Positions 1 through 8,349 of a stretch of DNA of 63,988 bases are shown one piece after another. The translations under genes and the position numbers were made by a program. Location: positions 1 to 63,988 of the forward strand of contig NZ_LIPP01000082.1 of assembly GCF_001418335.1 (NCBI RefSeq), read 5' to 3'. The DNA is from Streptomyces aurantiacus (GTDB lineage: Bacteria > Actinomycetota > Actinomycetes > Streptomycetales > Streptomycetaceae). Under the pieces are notes generated by a model. That model saw only the letters and a program-made list of their open reading frames with translations. It ran no database searches and was not told the origin of the DNA. The number at the start of each line of letters is the position of its first letter. Position 1 is the stretch's first letter.

Positions 1-299
1 TCCAGCGGGTCCGCGGACCCGAAGATCCCGAGGTTGTTGACGAGGATGTCCACCCGCGGCAGCGCGTCCACCACCCGCGACGCTCCTTCTTCGGTGCTCA
101 CGTCCGCCGCCACGGGCAGCACATCGGAGCCGGGAACCCGCTCGGCCAGTCGAGCGGCGCTCTCCTCGGCCCGCCGTGCGTCACGGCCGTTGACGGCGAC
201 GCGGGCGCCGGCGCCGGCGAGACCGGCGGCGATCGCCTCCCCGATGCCCTGGGTGGAGCCGGTGACCAACGCGGTGCGCCCGGTCAGATCAATGTGCAT
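1..299 (-). CDS. SDR family oxidoreductase, N-terminal part
   Basis: This is the first ~99 codons of a short-chain dehydrogenase/reductase; the rest lies beyond the left edge. It starts MHIDLTGRTALVTGSTQG and shows the TGxxxGIG dinucleotide-binding loop (TGSTQGIG, about residues 14-21). It then has a beta-alpha stretch with an NGRD segment and the NNLG motif (family NNAG) near the cut end. Such enzymes use NAD(P)H to reduce or oxidise alcohols and ketones in the cytosol. The substrate cannot be told because the catalytic Tyr-x-x-x-Lys region is outside the window. The ATG is at 297-299. About 90 bp without a visible gene separate it from the exporter gene that also reads leftward. Confidence 0.85.
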   Translation of the reverse strand, partial: MHIDLTGRTALVTGSTQGIGEAIAAGLAGAGARVAVNGRDARRAEESAARLAERVPGSDVLPVAADVSTEEGASRVVDALPRVDILVNNLGIFGSADPL

Positions 300-388
300 C
301 TCGCATGCCCCTTCGTATGTGTCCCGCCCCCCTCCTACGTGTCCGTCAGCCGAGTACCCGTTCAGGCACTCCCGCACCGGAACAGGCG

Positions 389-1978
389 TCACGGGGCGGT
401 GGTGTCGACCGCTTCCGCTTCGCTCGCCGGTATGGGTGCCGGGCCCTTCGGACCTCGCACGAGGATGTGGACGAACAGGAGAACCATGACAACGGTTCCG
501 GCCCACATGGCCTGCTGCCAGCCCTCGACGAACGACTCCTGGGCGGCTCGGATCAGCTCCTGCCCGTGCGGACCCGCGGTGTCGGCGGCCGCGACGGCGT
601 TCGCGACGCCTTCGCGGGCGTTGTCGGCGGCGTCCCGCGGAACGGCGTCGAGCCGGGAGTCGATGGCGCTGCGGTAGCCGGCGGACACGAGCGCCCCGAG
701 CATCGCAACACCCAGCGCGGTGCCGAACTCCCTGGTGACATCGTTGAGTGCGGACGCGACGCCTTGCCGCTCGCGGGGCAGGGCACCGGTGATGGCCTCG
801 GTGGACGGTGTCATCGTCAGACCTATGCCGAATCCCATGGCGAGCATGCCGGGAAGCACCGAGAGGTAGCCGCCGTCGACGGAGACGAATGTGGCCATGA
901 CGGCCAGGCCCGCGGCGCCCAGCAGGATTCCGGCCGCCATGGTCGGCCGGCTCCCGACGCGTTCGGCCACGCGTGGGGCGAGCCCGGAGGCCACCATCAT
1001 CAGCAGCGCCATGGGCATGAGCGCCAGGGTGGAGCGAAGCCCGGACCAGCCGAGCACCGCCTGGAAGTACGGAAAGAGAACCACGAAGATTCCCGCCAGC
1101 ACACCGAAGACCACGAGGAGCGCCACGGAGCCGCTTGCCAGACCTCGCTCGCGGAACAGGCGGACATCGAGGAGCGGAGCATCCCGACGCAGTTCCCAGG
1201 CGACGAAACCGACGGCGGCGGCGACACCGACGAAGAGACTCAGCAGCGTCAGGGGCGCGGTCCAGCCTCGCTCGGGACCCTCTTGGAGGACGAAGATGAG
1301 CCCGACCACGGCGACGACGGAGGTCAGTGAGCCGACCGTGTCGAACGGGTGCCGGGCCTCGTCCCGCGAGTCGGGTACGGAGCGAAGCGTCATGGCGATG
1401 GCCACGAGGACGAGCACGACGGGCAGTACGAAGAGCCACCTCCAGGTCGCCACGTCGACCAGGGCGGCCGACAGGAACATACCCAGCACACCACCGCCAC
1501 CGGCGACACCCGTCCACACACCGATGGCCCGGGAGCGCTCCTCCGCCGGGAAGGACGAGGTGATGACGGCGAGGGTGACCGGCATGATCATCGCCGCGCC
1601 CGCACCGCTCAGGAAGCGGGCCGCGAGCATGACTTCGGTCGACGTGGCGAGGCCGGCGACCGCACTGGCTCCGCCGAAGACGGTCAGGCCGGCGATCAGC
1701 ACCGGTTTGCGGCCCAGGCGGTCACCGATCGCGCCGAGCGGCAGGAGCAGCGCGGCCAGGGTGATGGTGTAGATGTTGATGATCCACAGGACCGTGCTCT
1801 GCGAGGCGTCGAACGCGAGGGCCATCTCCGGCTGGGCGACGTTCAGCCCGGACACCGAAGCGATGACGGCCATGAGAGCAATACAGACCGCGATCAGGAT
1901 CGCGCGGCGCCGTCGCGGGTCCTGGATGCTTCGGTCCTCCCCGTTCGGGTGCGGGACGCTCGGCCGGTTCGTACTCAT
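389..1978 (-). CDS. MFS drug/metabolite exporter, DHA2 (14-TM) type
   Basis: Predicted proton-driven exporter of the EmrB/QacA (DHA2) branch of the major facilitator superfamily. The 529-residue protein has about 14 hydrophobic segments. A loop-2 signature GDRLGRKPVL follows TM2, and motif C-like glycine/proline-rich sequence (TGVAGGGGVLGMFLSAAL) lies in TM5. The N-terminus is a short charged cytosolic tail ending in RRRR. The start at 1978 is chosen because AAAGG lies just upstream of the ATG and because the homologous sequence begins there, although the frame stays open further upstream. It is divergent from an XRE-cupin regulator across 178 bp, a common arrangement for a regulator and its exporter. 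The substrate is unknown. Confidence 0.9.
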   Translation of the reverse strand: MSTNRPSVPHPNGEDRSIQDPRRRRAILIAVCIALMAVIASVSGLNVAQPEMALAFDASQSTVLWIINIYTITLAALLLPLGAIGDRLGRKPVLIAGLTVFGGASAVAGLATSTEVMLAARFLSGAGAAMIMPVTLAVITSSFPAEERSRAIGVWTGVAGGGGVLGMFLSAALVDVATWRWLFVLPVVLVLVAIAMTLRSVPDSRDEARHPFDTVGSLTSVVAVVGLIFVLQEGPERGWTAPLTLLSLFVGVAAAVGFVAWELRRDAPLLDVRLFRERGLASGSVALLVVFGVLAGIFVVLFPYFQAVLGWSGLRSTLALMPMALLMMVASGLAPRVAERVGSRPTMAAGILLGAAGLAVMATFVSVDGGYLSVLPGMLAMGFGIGLTMTPSTEAITGALPRERQGVASALNDVTREFGTALGVAMLGALVSAGYRSAIDSRLDAVPRDAADNAREGVANAVAAADTAGPHGQELIRAAQESFVEGWQQAMWAGTVVMVLLFVHILVRGPKGPAPIPASEAEAVDTTAP

Positions 1979-2143
1979 GGGGACCTTTCGGTTGGCACGG
2001 AAGAGAATTCGGCCTGGGCAACGGACGAACGGGCGGGGCCGTCGCGCGGCGTGCACAATGACGTCGTGGCGCAGCGCATCCGCACCAGGCCTCTGAGCTG
2101 GTGCTTCGGCGTCCCACACTAAGCACGCTTTGCGTCGTGGGCA

Positions 2144-2156
2144 TACACTCTTGCCC
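2144..2156 (+). promoter_or_regulatory. Leaderless promoter -10 of the XRE-cupin gene
   Basis: TACACT (2144-2149) fits the TANNNT -10 consensus and ends exactly 7 nt before the ATG at 2157. No Shine-Dalgarno sequence is present. Transcription would therefore begin at or next to the start codon. The 1979-2156 interval is the divergent control region shared with the exporter. Confidence 0.55.
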
Positions 2157-2750
2157 ATGACGCAAGACGACGGTGAGCTGGACAGCCTGGTACGCAAGCG
2201 GATCCGTGCGCTGCGGGTGGCCCAGGGCTGGTCCCTCGACGAGCTGGCCGCCCGGGCCCGGCTCAGCCCCTCCACACTCAGCCGGATCGAGACCGGTCAG
2301 CGCCGCCTGGCACTGGACCAGCTCGTCACCCTCGCCCGCGCGCTGGACACGTCACTCGATCAGCTCGTCGAGACAGCGACGGACGACGTCATCACCAGCC
2401 CGATGATCGACACCGCCCACCAGTTGATGCGGTGGCCCCTGCGGGCGGACCCGGGCATGACGGTCATGCGTCAGCGCATGACCGATCCCCCGCCCGACAG
2501 TCCTTCACGCATGCGCGCCCATCCCGGCCGTGAATGGCTCGTCGTGCTCTCCGGCACCGCGGTCCTGCTGCTGGGCAACCGGCGTCTTCGGGTGGAGACC
2601 AACCAGGCCGCGGAGTTCCCCACCATGCTTCCGCATGCCATCGGCGCCGAGGGCGGCCCGTGCGAGATCCTGGGCATCTTCGACCGCGACGCCCGCCGCG
2701 GGCACCAACGCAACGAGGGCGCGGGGGTCGCCGGCCGCACCTCGCCGTGA
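2157..2750 (+). CDS. XRE family transcriptional regulator with cupin domain
   Basis: DNA-binding regulator of 197 residues. An N-terminal Cro/C1-type helix-turn-helix covers about residues 12-66 (key stretch SPSTLSRIETGQRRL). A cupin-like beta-barrel covers about residues 110-175 (GREWLVVLSGTAVLLLG ... FPTMLPHAI), the usual layout of small-molecule-sensing XRE-cupin proteins. The ATG at 2157 is preferred over a TTG nine codons upstream because a -10 box sits 7 nt before it. It is divergent from the DHA2 exporter at 389-1978, so it probably controls that exporter. The ligand is unknown. Confidence 0.9.
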   Translation: MTQDDGELDSLVRKRIRALRVAQGWSLDELAARARLSPSTLSRIETGQRRLALDQLVTLARALDTSLDQLVETATDDVITSPMIDTAHQLMRWPLRADPGMTVMRQRMTDPPPDSPSRMRAHPGREWLVVLSGTAVLLLGNRRLRVETNQAAEFPTMLPHAIGAEGGPCEILGIFDRDARRGHQRNEGAGVAGRTSP

Positions 2751-2852
2751 GGCGAGCGCAGCGCGACAGCATCGACTTGCCCGTGCGGCACTCCCGGCAG
2801 CCGTCGTCTTGCGTCGTACGAAAGCGACCACGCCACGACCCGGTGATCCTCT

Positions 2853-2865
2853 TAGCGTGGACGCC
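2853..2865 (+). promoter_or_regulatory. Leaderless promoter -10 of the methyltransferase gene
   Basis: TAGCGT (2853-2858) followed by 7 nt and the ATG at 2866 is the classic actinobacterial leaderless arrangement. No ribosome binding site is visible. Confidence 0.6.
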
Positions 2866-3753
2866 ATGACACACGTATCCCCGCACACCGCGCACGGGCA
2901 GGAGCACGACGCCGACGGTCAGGCGGAACTCCTCGACCTGGACGCCGAGGTCCTCGCCGAGCACAACTCCGCCATCGCCGCATGGCTGCCCGTCAGGACC
3001 ACAGTTCGGCACGTCGTGGATCTGGGCTGCGGGACCGGAGCCGGCACTCTCACCCTGCTCAAGCACTTCCCGCAGGCCCGGGTGACCGCCGTGGACGCCT
3101 CGACCGGTCACCTGCGCCGCCTGCTCGACAAGGCCGAGGCGGAAGGGCTCGCCGACCGGGTGCACACCGTCCGGGCCGACCTCGACACGGCCTGGCCCGA
3201 ACTCGGCACACCCGAACTCGTATGGGCGTCGGCCTCCCTGCACCACATGGCCGACCCCGACCGCACCCTGCGCCGGATCCACGACACGCTCGCACCGGGC
3301 GGTCTCCTCGCCCTCGTCGAACTGGCGGGCTTCCCGCGTTTCCTGCCGGAGGACGCGCCGGCCGACCGGCCCGGCCTGGAGGAACGCTGTCACGCCGCAC
3401 TCGACCACCACCACGCCGAGCGGCTGCCCCACCGTGGCGCCGACTGGGGACCCGAGCTGACCGCCGCCGGCTTCACCGTCGAGAGCGAACGCACCATCAC
3501 CGTGAACCTCGGCCCGTCCCGCACCGACGCGGTCGGCCGCTACGCACTCGGCAGCCTGCGCCGCATGCGTGGCGGCGTCGCCGCGACCGCCACGCCACTG
3601 ACGGCCGAGGACCTGGCCGCTCTCGACCGGTTGCTCGACACCGACAGCGCCCACAGCATTCTGCGCCGCGACGACCTGACCGTACGGACCGAGCGCATGG
3701 TGTGGGCCGCACGACGCGGGCGGACGCGACGTGGCCCAGGCGAACGCCGCTAA
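2866..3753 (+). CDS. Class I SAM-dependent methyltransferase
   Basis: Cytosolic methyltransferase of 295 residues with a Rossmann-type SAM fold. Motif I is VVDLGCGTGAG (about residues 50-60). Motif II follows with the acidic residue in VTAVDAS. A post-II region has ASASLHHMADPDR, where the HHM stretch is typical of methyltransf_12/25-type enzymes. It is closest in layout to small-molecule O/C-methyltransferases; the acceptor is unknown. It follows the XRE-cupin gene by 115 bp but has its own leaderless promoter, so it need not be co-transcribed. It converges on the LysR gene, with only 37 bp between the two stop codons. Confidence 0.9.
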   Translation: MTHVSPHTAHGQEHDADGQAELLDLDAEVLAEHNSAIAAWLPVRTTVRHVVDLGCGTGAGTLTLLKHFPQARVTAVDASTGHLRRLLDKAEAEGLADRVHTVRADLDTAWPELGTPELVWASASLHHMADPDRTLRRIHDTLAPGGLLALVELAGFPRFLPEDAPADRPGLEERCHAALDHHHAERLPHRGADWGPELTAAGFTVESERTITVNLGPSRTDAVGRYALGSLRRMRGGVAATATPLTAEDLAALDRLLDTDSAHSILRRDDLTVRTERMVWAARRGRTRRGPGERR

Positions 3754-3790
3754 TACGCAACCAAAGCTTTCCCGTAAGGAAACCGACGCC

Positions 3791-4699
3791 TCAGGCCGAC
3801 CGTCCCAACCGACCCGGCATACGGGCCGCGAGGTGCTCGATCAGCTCGGTCACGCGCCGGGGAACGTGTCCGTCGTCCTCCAGCAAGGCATAGATGTCGG
3901 CCGCGGGCGTCGGGATGTGCGGGAGCACCCGGACCAGCTCCCCGCGCTCGACATGCGGGCGGACGTGCCATTCGGAACGCATGATCACGCCCCGGCCCTC
4001 CAGGGCCCATTGGGTCACGACATCCCCGTCGTTGCTCGACAGGGGGCCGCGCACCCGGACGTGGCGCGGATCGCTGAGGTCACCGAATCGCCAGAGCGCG
4101 TAGTCCGCCTCGTTCTCGCGCAGCACGATGCAGTCGTGCCGCGCGAGATCCTCGACGCGCGTGGGCGCGCCGTGCCGCTCCAGGTACGAGGGCGCCGCGC
4201 ACGGCACCCGACGGTTCTCCGCGAGCCGGCGCATCCGCAGCGAGGAGTCCGGCGGACTTCCCACGTGAACGGCCACGTCGAACGTCCGCCGGTGCGGCCG
4301 CAGAGGCAGCGCCGAGGTGTGCAGCTGCACCTGTAGCTGGGGATGCGACGCGGCGAACTCCGCCAGCAGCGGAGCCACATGGGCACGGCCGAGGCCGAGA
4401 GTGGCCTGGACGACCAGGGAACCACGCAGTTCCCCGGAGCGGTCCGTCACCAGCTCCTCCAACTCGCGGAGCCGGTCGAGGATCGAGTCGAGCCCGCTCG
4501 CGTACAAGGAGCCCTCCGAGGTCAGCACCAGCCTGCGGGTGCCCCGCTGGACGAGTCGCACGTCGAGGCGCCCCTCAAGTGCGCTCAGCCGCTTGCTGAC
4601 CACGGGAAGCGACCAGCCGAGTTGGCGTGACGCGGCCGTGAGCGTTTCGCTGGCTGCCACGACCTGGAAGAACTTCAGGTCGTCGACGGACATCTTCAT
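3791..4699 (-). CDS. LysR family transcriptional regulator
   Basis: 302-residue LysR-type regulator. The N-terminal winged helix-turn-helix covers about residues 3-62 (LTAASRQLGWSLPVVSKRLSALE). The C-terminal periplasmic-binding-like effector domain starts at about residue 90. The start at 4699 is supported by GGAGG five nucleotides upstream; a second ATG two codons in is possible. It is divergent from the tartrate/D-malate-type dehydrogenase across 149 bp, the classic LysR arrangement, so it most likely activates the dehydrogenase pair in response to a hydroxyacid. The inducer is inferred from context only. Confidence 0.92.
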   Translation of the reverse strand: MKMSVDDLKFFQVVAASETLTAASRQLGWSLPVVSKRLSALEGRLDVRLVQRGTRRLVLTSEGSLYASGLDSILDRLRELEELVTDRSGELRGSLVVQATLGLGRAHVAPLLAEFAASHPQLQVQLHTSALPLRPHRRTFDVAVHVGSPPDSSLRMRRLAENRRVPCAAPSYLERHGAPTRVEDLARHDCIVLRENEADYALWRFGDLSDPRHVRVRGPLSSNDGDVVTQWALEGRGVIMRSEWHVRPHVERGELVRVLPHIPTPAADIYALLEDDGHVPRRVTELIEHLAARMPGRLGRSA

Positions 4700-4721
4700 A
4701 CGGGCCTCCGGTCCGGCAAGT

Positions 4722-4738
4722 CTTTCTGCCACGGAAAG
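4722..4738. promoter_or_regulatory. Dyad in LysR/dehydrogenase divergent region
   Basis: CTTTC-N7-GAAAG is a perfect interrupted palindrome, the shape of a LysR-binding site. It lies 23 bp upstream of the LysR start and 110 bp upstream of the dehydrogenase start. A second CTTTC-N7-GAAA (3767-3782) lies just past the LysR stop codon. Confidence 0.4.
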
Positions 4739-4848
4739 CATAGGTTTCCCGGGGGCCTGTTGTGGCCGCCCGAGCCGAGGCCCAGAGTGGAGAGTCGCTG
4801 AGCCGGCCGGACCGGCGTACTCGGCGAGTCGAGCGAGGAGCCGCAGTC

Positions 4849-5955
4849 GTGCCACAGCGTTACCGCATCGCCGCCGTGCCCGGGGACGGCATAGGCCGGG
4901 AAGTCGTACCCGAAGGGCTGCGGTGCCTGCGCGCGGCGGCCGACGCGTACGACTTCGTACTGGACGTGGAGGAGTTCGACTTCGCCAGCGCGGACTACTG
5001 GGTGCGCCACGGGGAGATGATGCCGAAGGACTGGCGCGAGGTGATGGGCGGCTTCGACGCGATCTTCTTCGGCGCGGTCGGGTGGCCCGAGGTCGTTCCC
5101 GACCATGTGTCGCTGTGGGGCAGCCTTCTGCAACTGCGGCGCGGGTTCGACCAGTACGTCAACCTGCGGCCGGTGCGCCTGCTGCGGGGAGTGCGCGGTC
5201 CCCTGCGCGACCACGGGCCGGGAGACATCGACTTCTACGTGGTACGCGAGAACACCGAGGGCGAGTACTCCAGCATCGGCGGGCGGATCTTCGAGGGCAC
5301 CGAGCGCGAGACCGTACTGCAGGAGACCGTGATGACCCGGATCGGCGTCGACCGGGTGCTGCGCTACGCCTTCGAACTCGCCGCCGCACGACCGCGCAGA
5401 CACCTGACCTGGGCGACCAAGAGCAACGGGATCTCGATATCCATGCCGTACTGGGACGAGCGGGCGAGCGAGATGGCGCTGCGCTATCCGCAGGTGACCG
5501 CCGACAAGGACCACATCGACATCCTGGCGGCCAAATTCGTGCTGCGGCCCGACCGGTACGACGTCGTTGTCGCGAGCAACCTGTTCGGCGACATCCTCTC
5601 CGACCTGGGTCCGGCCTGCACCGGCACGATCGGGATAGCTCCGAGTGCGAACATCAACCCGGAACGGACCCATCCGAGCCTGTTCGAGCCCGTCCACGGG
5701 TCGGCCCCGGACATCGCGGGGCGTGGCATCGCCAACCCGGTCGGGCAGATCTGGAGCGGCGCGATGATGCTGGAGCATCTGGGCGAGGCCGCGGCCGCGG
5801 CGGACACCGTCGCCGCCATCGAGTCGGTCCTGGAGCAGCAGCCGGACGTCGTCACCCCCGACCTCGGCGGCAGCGGGACGACAACGGCGCTGGGATCGGC
5901 CGTCGCCCGGCAGATCGGCCGCACGGACCGGTCCCGAGGACGGGTGGCCTCGTGA
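4849..5955 (+). CDS. Tartrate/D-malate dehydrogenase-type decarboxylating dehydrogenase
   Basis: 368-residue member of the isocitrate/isopropylmalate dehydrogenase superfamily, closest to the tartrate dehydrogenase/D-malate dehydrogenase branch. It would use NAD+ and Mg/Mn to oxidise and decarboxylate a 2-hydroxydiacid. Visible motifs are the N-terminal PGDGIGREVVPEG, the active-site FYVVRENTEGEYSS, the catalytic-lysine region WATKSNG, the metal-binding aspartates in VVASNLFGDILSDLGPA, and the nucleotide region GSAPDIAGRGIANP. The GTG start at 4849 has GAGGAG eight nucleotides upstream. Its stop is followed closely by the 2-hydroxyacid dehydrogenase, so the pair forms an operon under the divergent LysR. 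The exact substrate cannot be assigned from sequence alone. Confidence 0.88.
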   Translation: MPQRYRIAAVPGDGIGREVVPEGLRCLRAAADAYDFVLDVEEFDFASADYWVRHGEMMPKDWREVMGGFDAIFFGAVGWPEVVPDHVSLWGSLLQLRRGFDQYVNLRPVRLLRGVRGPLRDHGPGDIDFYVVRENTEGEYSSIGGRIFEGTERETVLQETVMTRIGVDRVLRYAFELAAARPRRHLTWATKSNGISISMPYWDERASEMALRYPQVTADKDHIDILAAKFVLRPDRYDVVVASNLFGDILSDLGPACTGTIGIAPSANINPERTHPSLFEPVHGSAPDIAGRGIANPVGQIWSGAMMLEHLGEAAAAADTVAAIESVLEQQPDVVTPDLGGSGTTTALGSAVARQIGRTDRSRGRVAS

Positions 5956-6017
5956 CCGGCGGATCCGCTCCGGAGATGAAAGAAGACAAAAGAAGAGGCA
6001 GAAAGAAGAGGAAGAAC

Positions 6018-6974
6018 GTGCCGCGCGTCCTGATCACCACTGACTACCTGCGCCCCGGCGACGAGGTCGACGAGTACTTCCGGGCCGCCGGTCTCGACAC
6101 GCGCCACGCCCCGCTGGTCGGACGACGCGATCCGGAGGAACTCGTGTCCGCGCTCGCCGGGATCGACGCGGCGCTCGTCGCGAACGAGCCCCTGACCGCC
6201 CACGTCCTCGCCCGCGTTCCGCGGCTGCGCGTGGTGGTACGTACCGGTGTCGGATACGACTCCGTCGACATCGAGGCCGCGAACCGGCTCGGCATCAGCG
6301 TGAGCAACCTGCCCGGCATCAACGCGAACGCCGTGGCCGAGTACACGCTGGGCCTGCTGCTCGCTTCGGCTCGTCGCCTCGTCGAGAGCGCCACGGGCGT
6401 GTTCGCCGGGAGGTGGCCGCGCGAGGACGGTCACGAGCTGCGCGGCGCGACCCTCGGCCTGGTCGGCTACGGTGCTGCCGCTCGCGCCGTCGTACCGCTG
6501 GCCCGGGCGTTCGGGATGGAGGTGGTGTGCACCACCGGTGTCCCGGAGGGGCTGCGCGACGACCCCGCGGTCCGGTTCGTGCCCTTCGCCGAACTGCTGG
6601 CCGTGTCCGACTACGTGTCGATCCACACGGCGCTGACCGACAGGACCCGGGCGCTGTTCGGCGCTTCCGCCTTCGCGGGGATGAAGGCGACGGCCGTGCT
6701 CATCAACACCGCGCGCGGGGCCGTCGTCGACGAGGAGGCGCTCGCAGACGCGGTCCGCAGGGGCACCATCGCGGGCGCGGCGCTCGACGTGGTGCCGCAG
6801 GAACCCCTCCCCGCGGAGAGTCCGCTGCGAGGCGTCGAGGGAATCACCGTCTACTCGCACCTCGCGGGCCAGACCGCGCAGGCCCGCCGGGCAGCGGGTC
6901 TGGCGGGCGCCGCCGAGCTCGTGGCCGCGCTGGAGGGGCGGGCCCGGTTCGCCGTCAGCGTCACCGTCAAGTAA
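6018..6974 (+). CDS. D-isomer-specific 2-hydroxyacid dehydrogenase (PGDH-like)
   Basis: 318-residue NAD-dependent 2-hydroxyacid dehydrogenase of the phosphoglycerate dehydrogenase/glyoxylate reductase family. The catalytic triad is visible as Arg in VVVRTGVGYDSVD, Glu in DVVPQEPLP and His in YSHLAGQ. The Rossmann glycine motif reads GYGAAAR, so the usual third Gly is replaced by Ala. The start at GTG 6018 is chosen because AGAGGA lies directly upstream. A GTG at 5952 overlapping the previous stop would add a low-quality Lys/Arg tail that looks like the translated purine-rich ribosome binding region. It is co-directional with the tartrate-type dehydrogenase and ends in front of a strong bidirectional hairpin. 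Confidence 0.88.
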   Translation: MPRVLITTDYLRPGDEVDEYFRAAGLDTRHAPLVGRRDPEELVSALAGIDAALVANEPLTAHVLARVPRLRVVVRTGVGYDSVDIEAANRLGISVSNLPGINANAVAEYTLGLLLASARRLVESATGVFAGRWPREDGHELRGATLGLVGYGAAARAVVPLARAFGMEVVCTTGVPEGLRDDPAVRFVPFAELLAVSDYVSIHTALTDRTRALFGASAFAGMKATAVLINTARGAVVDEEALADAVRRGTIAGAALDVVPQEPLPAESPLRGVEGITVYSHLAGQTAQARRAAGLAGAAELVAALEGRARFAVSVTVK

Positions 6975-7025
6975 CCGCCGACGACGCCCGTCGGGGCCGA
7001 GCGGGAAGGGTGGGAAGGGTGGAAT

Positions 7026-7055
7026 GGGTGGGAAGGGTCTCAGCCCTTCCCACCC
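7026..7055. terminator. Bidirectional hairpin terminator between convergent genes
   Basis: Perfect 12-bp stem GGGTGGGAAGGG (7026-7037) / CCCTTCCCACCC (7044-7055) with a 6-nt loop. It sits midway between the stops of the convergent hydroxyacid dehydrogenase (6974) and aldolase (7082). The left arm is part of a short GGGAAGGGT tandem run starting near 7010. Confidence 0.85.
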
Positions 7056-7081
7056 GGCATCGCCCGGACCGTCAGCAAGCT

Positions 7082-7942
7082 CTACTCGAAGAGATCCGGG
7101 TCCGTACGTGAGATCTGGTCGAAGAGCGGCTGGAACTGGAACCAGCCCGCCAGGTCGAAGCCGACCTGCCCGTAGGTGAACTTCGCCTCTTCGTGCGGGA
7201 TCTGGATCGTGGGTCCCGCCGCCTTGGCGGCGAGCTGGGCCTGAGCCGATCGTTCCATGGTGATGAACCAGTACGCGGCTGCGTCGACGGAGCCCGCCGC
7301 GGTGAGCAGCCCATGGTTCCGCAGGATGACCGCCTTGTATCCGCCGAGCGCCTCGGCGATACGCCGGCCCTCTTCCGGGTCGTTGGCCACGCCCGAGTAG
7401 TCCTCGTAGCAGCCGTGGTCCTCGTAGAACGCACAGGCGTCCTGGGTGAGCGGCTCAAGCTGCTGGCCTGTCGCCGACAGGGCCTTGCCGTACACCGAGT
7501 GGCTGTGGGCGGCGCCGATCGCGTCGGGCCGGGCCGCGTGCACCGCCGCGTGGATGGCGAAGGCCGCCCGGTTCACCCGGTGCCGTCCCTGGACGACGTC
7601 CCCCGAGTGGTTGACGAGCAGCAGGTCGCTGACCCTGACCTGCTTGAAGGACACGCCGAACGGGTTGACCCAGAAGTGATCGGGGAATTCCGGATCGCGC
7701 GCGGTGATGTGGCCGGCGACGCCTTCCTCGAATCCGAACCGGCCGAAGATGCGCAGTGCGCCGGCCAGCCGCTCCTTGCGGTGACGCCGTTCGACGGCCG
7801 GATCACTGAACTCGGTGGGGAGCCGGAAAATCAGCTTCTCTTCCGGAATGGGCACGAGGTCCTGCCAACTCAGCGGGTCGGCCAGGGGGGCGGTCAAGGG
7901 GGCGGTCGAGGGATCGCTGCTCCGGATCGATTCCTGCGTCAT
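7082..7942 (-). CDS. Class II aldolase/adducin family protein
   Basis: 286-residue class II (metal-dependent) aldolase/adducin-fold protein, the fold used by fuculose-phosphate aldolase, ribulose-phosphate epimerase and hydroxyacid decarboxylases. Zinc-ligand histidines are visible in AAHSHSVYGKAL and LRNHGLLTAAGS. A substrate/phosphate-loop region GVAGHITARDPEF lies near residue 75. ATG 7942 has GGAGGA eight nucleotides upstream, so it is preferred to a GTG five codons earlier. It is the last gene of the leftward operon 13688-7082, so it probably cleaves or decarboxylates a hydroxylated carboxylic acid imported by the linked ABC system. That role is inferred from context. Confidence 0.88.
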   Translation of the reverse strand: MTQESIRSSDPSTAPLTAPLADPLSWQDLVPIPEEKLIFRLPTEFSDPAVERRHRKERLAGALRIFGRFGFEEGVAGHITARDPEFPDHFWVNPFGVSFKQVRVSDLLLVNHSGDVVQGRHRVNRAAFAIHAAVHAARPDAIGAAHSHSVYGKALSATGQQLEPLTQDACAFYEDHGCYEDYSGVANDPEEGRRIAEALGGYKAVILRNHGLLTAAGSVDAAAYWFITMERSAQAQLAAKAAGPTIQIPHEEAKFTYGQVGFDLAGWFQFQPLFDQISRTDPDLFE

Positions 7943-7983
7943 GATCTTCTCCTCCACTCAGGGGAATGAGGCGAGCGCGAGGC

Positions 7984-8349
7984 TCAGTTGTCGCGTTCGA
8001 CCGGTTCGGCGGTGGCGGGCTCAGGCACCCGCAGGGCGGCGAGCGGAACGTGGTGCTGGCCGGCGTGGATGTCCCGGTCGCGGAGACTGGCCTGCGTCAC
8101 GGGGCGCGGGAAGGAGATCTTCACGACGTTCAGTGCGGGAATGCGGAAGATCTGGACCTGCGCGGCATCCACTCGATACAGGTCGGCGACGACTGCCTCG
8201 TTGAGGAAGGACTCGTCGGCCGCGATGGCGTAGGCGGCACTGTCCTTCATGAACGTCTCCATGGTGACCCAGAAGGGTCCTGCGTTCTTGGAGCGGACCT
8301 CGATCGCGTAGTCGCCGAGCGTGGGCGGGTGGTTGGAGTGCTCAGGCAC
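7984..8349 (-). CDS. DUF4387 domain protein, AtuA partner
   Basis: 121-residue protein of the DUF4387 family, recognised from LGDYAIEVRSKNAGPFWVTMETFMKD, of which the conserved core is RSKNAGPFWVT. The C-terminus has VVKISFPRPVTQ. Its function is not established, but family members nearly always sit next to, or are fused to, AtuA/DUF1446 proteins, as here. The GTG start at 8349 overlaps the end of the AtuA-like gene by 8 bp, so the two are translationally coupled and probably act as two subunits of one enzyme. The neighbouring aldolase suggests a step in hydroxyacid catabolism. Confidence 0.85.
   Translation of the reverse strand: MPEHSNHPPTLGDYAIEVRSKNAGPFWVTMETFMKDSAAYAIAADESFLNEAVVADLYRVDAAQVQIFRIPALNVVKISFPRPVTQASLRDRDIHAGQHHVPLAALRVPEPATAEPVERDN

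Noticed and set aside
5952..6017. GTG start at 5952 for the 2-hydroxyacid dehydrogenase, overlapping the previous stop
   Set aside because: It would add a Lys/Arg-rich tail that corresponds to the purine-rich ribosome binding stretch; the GTG at 6018 gives the normal family N-terminus.
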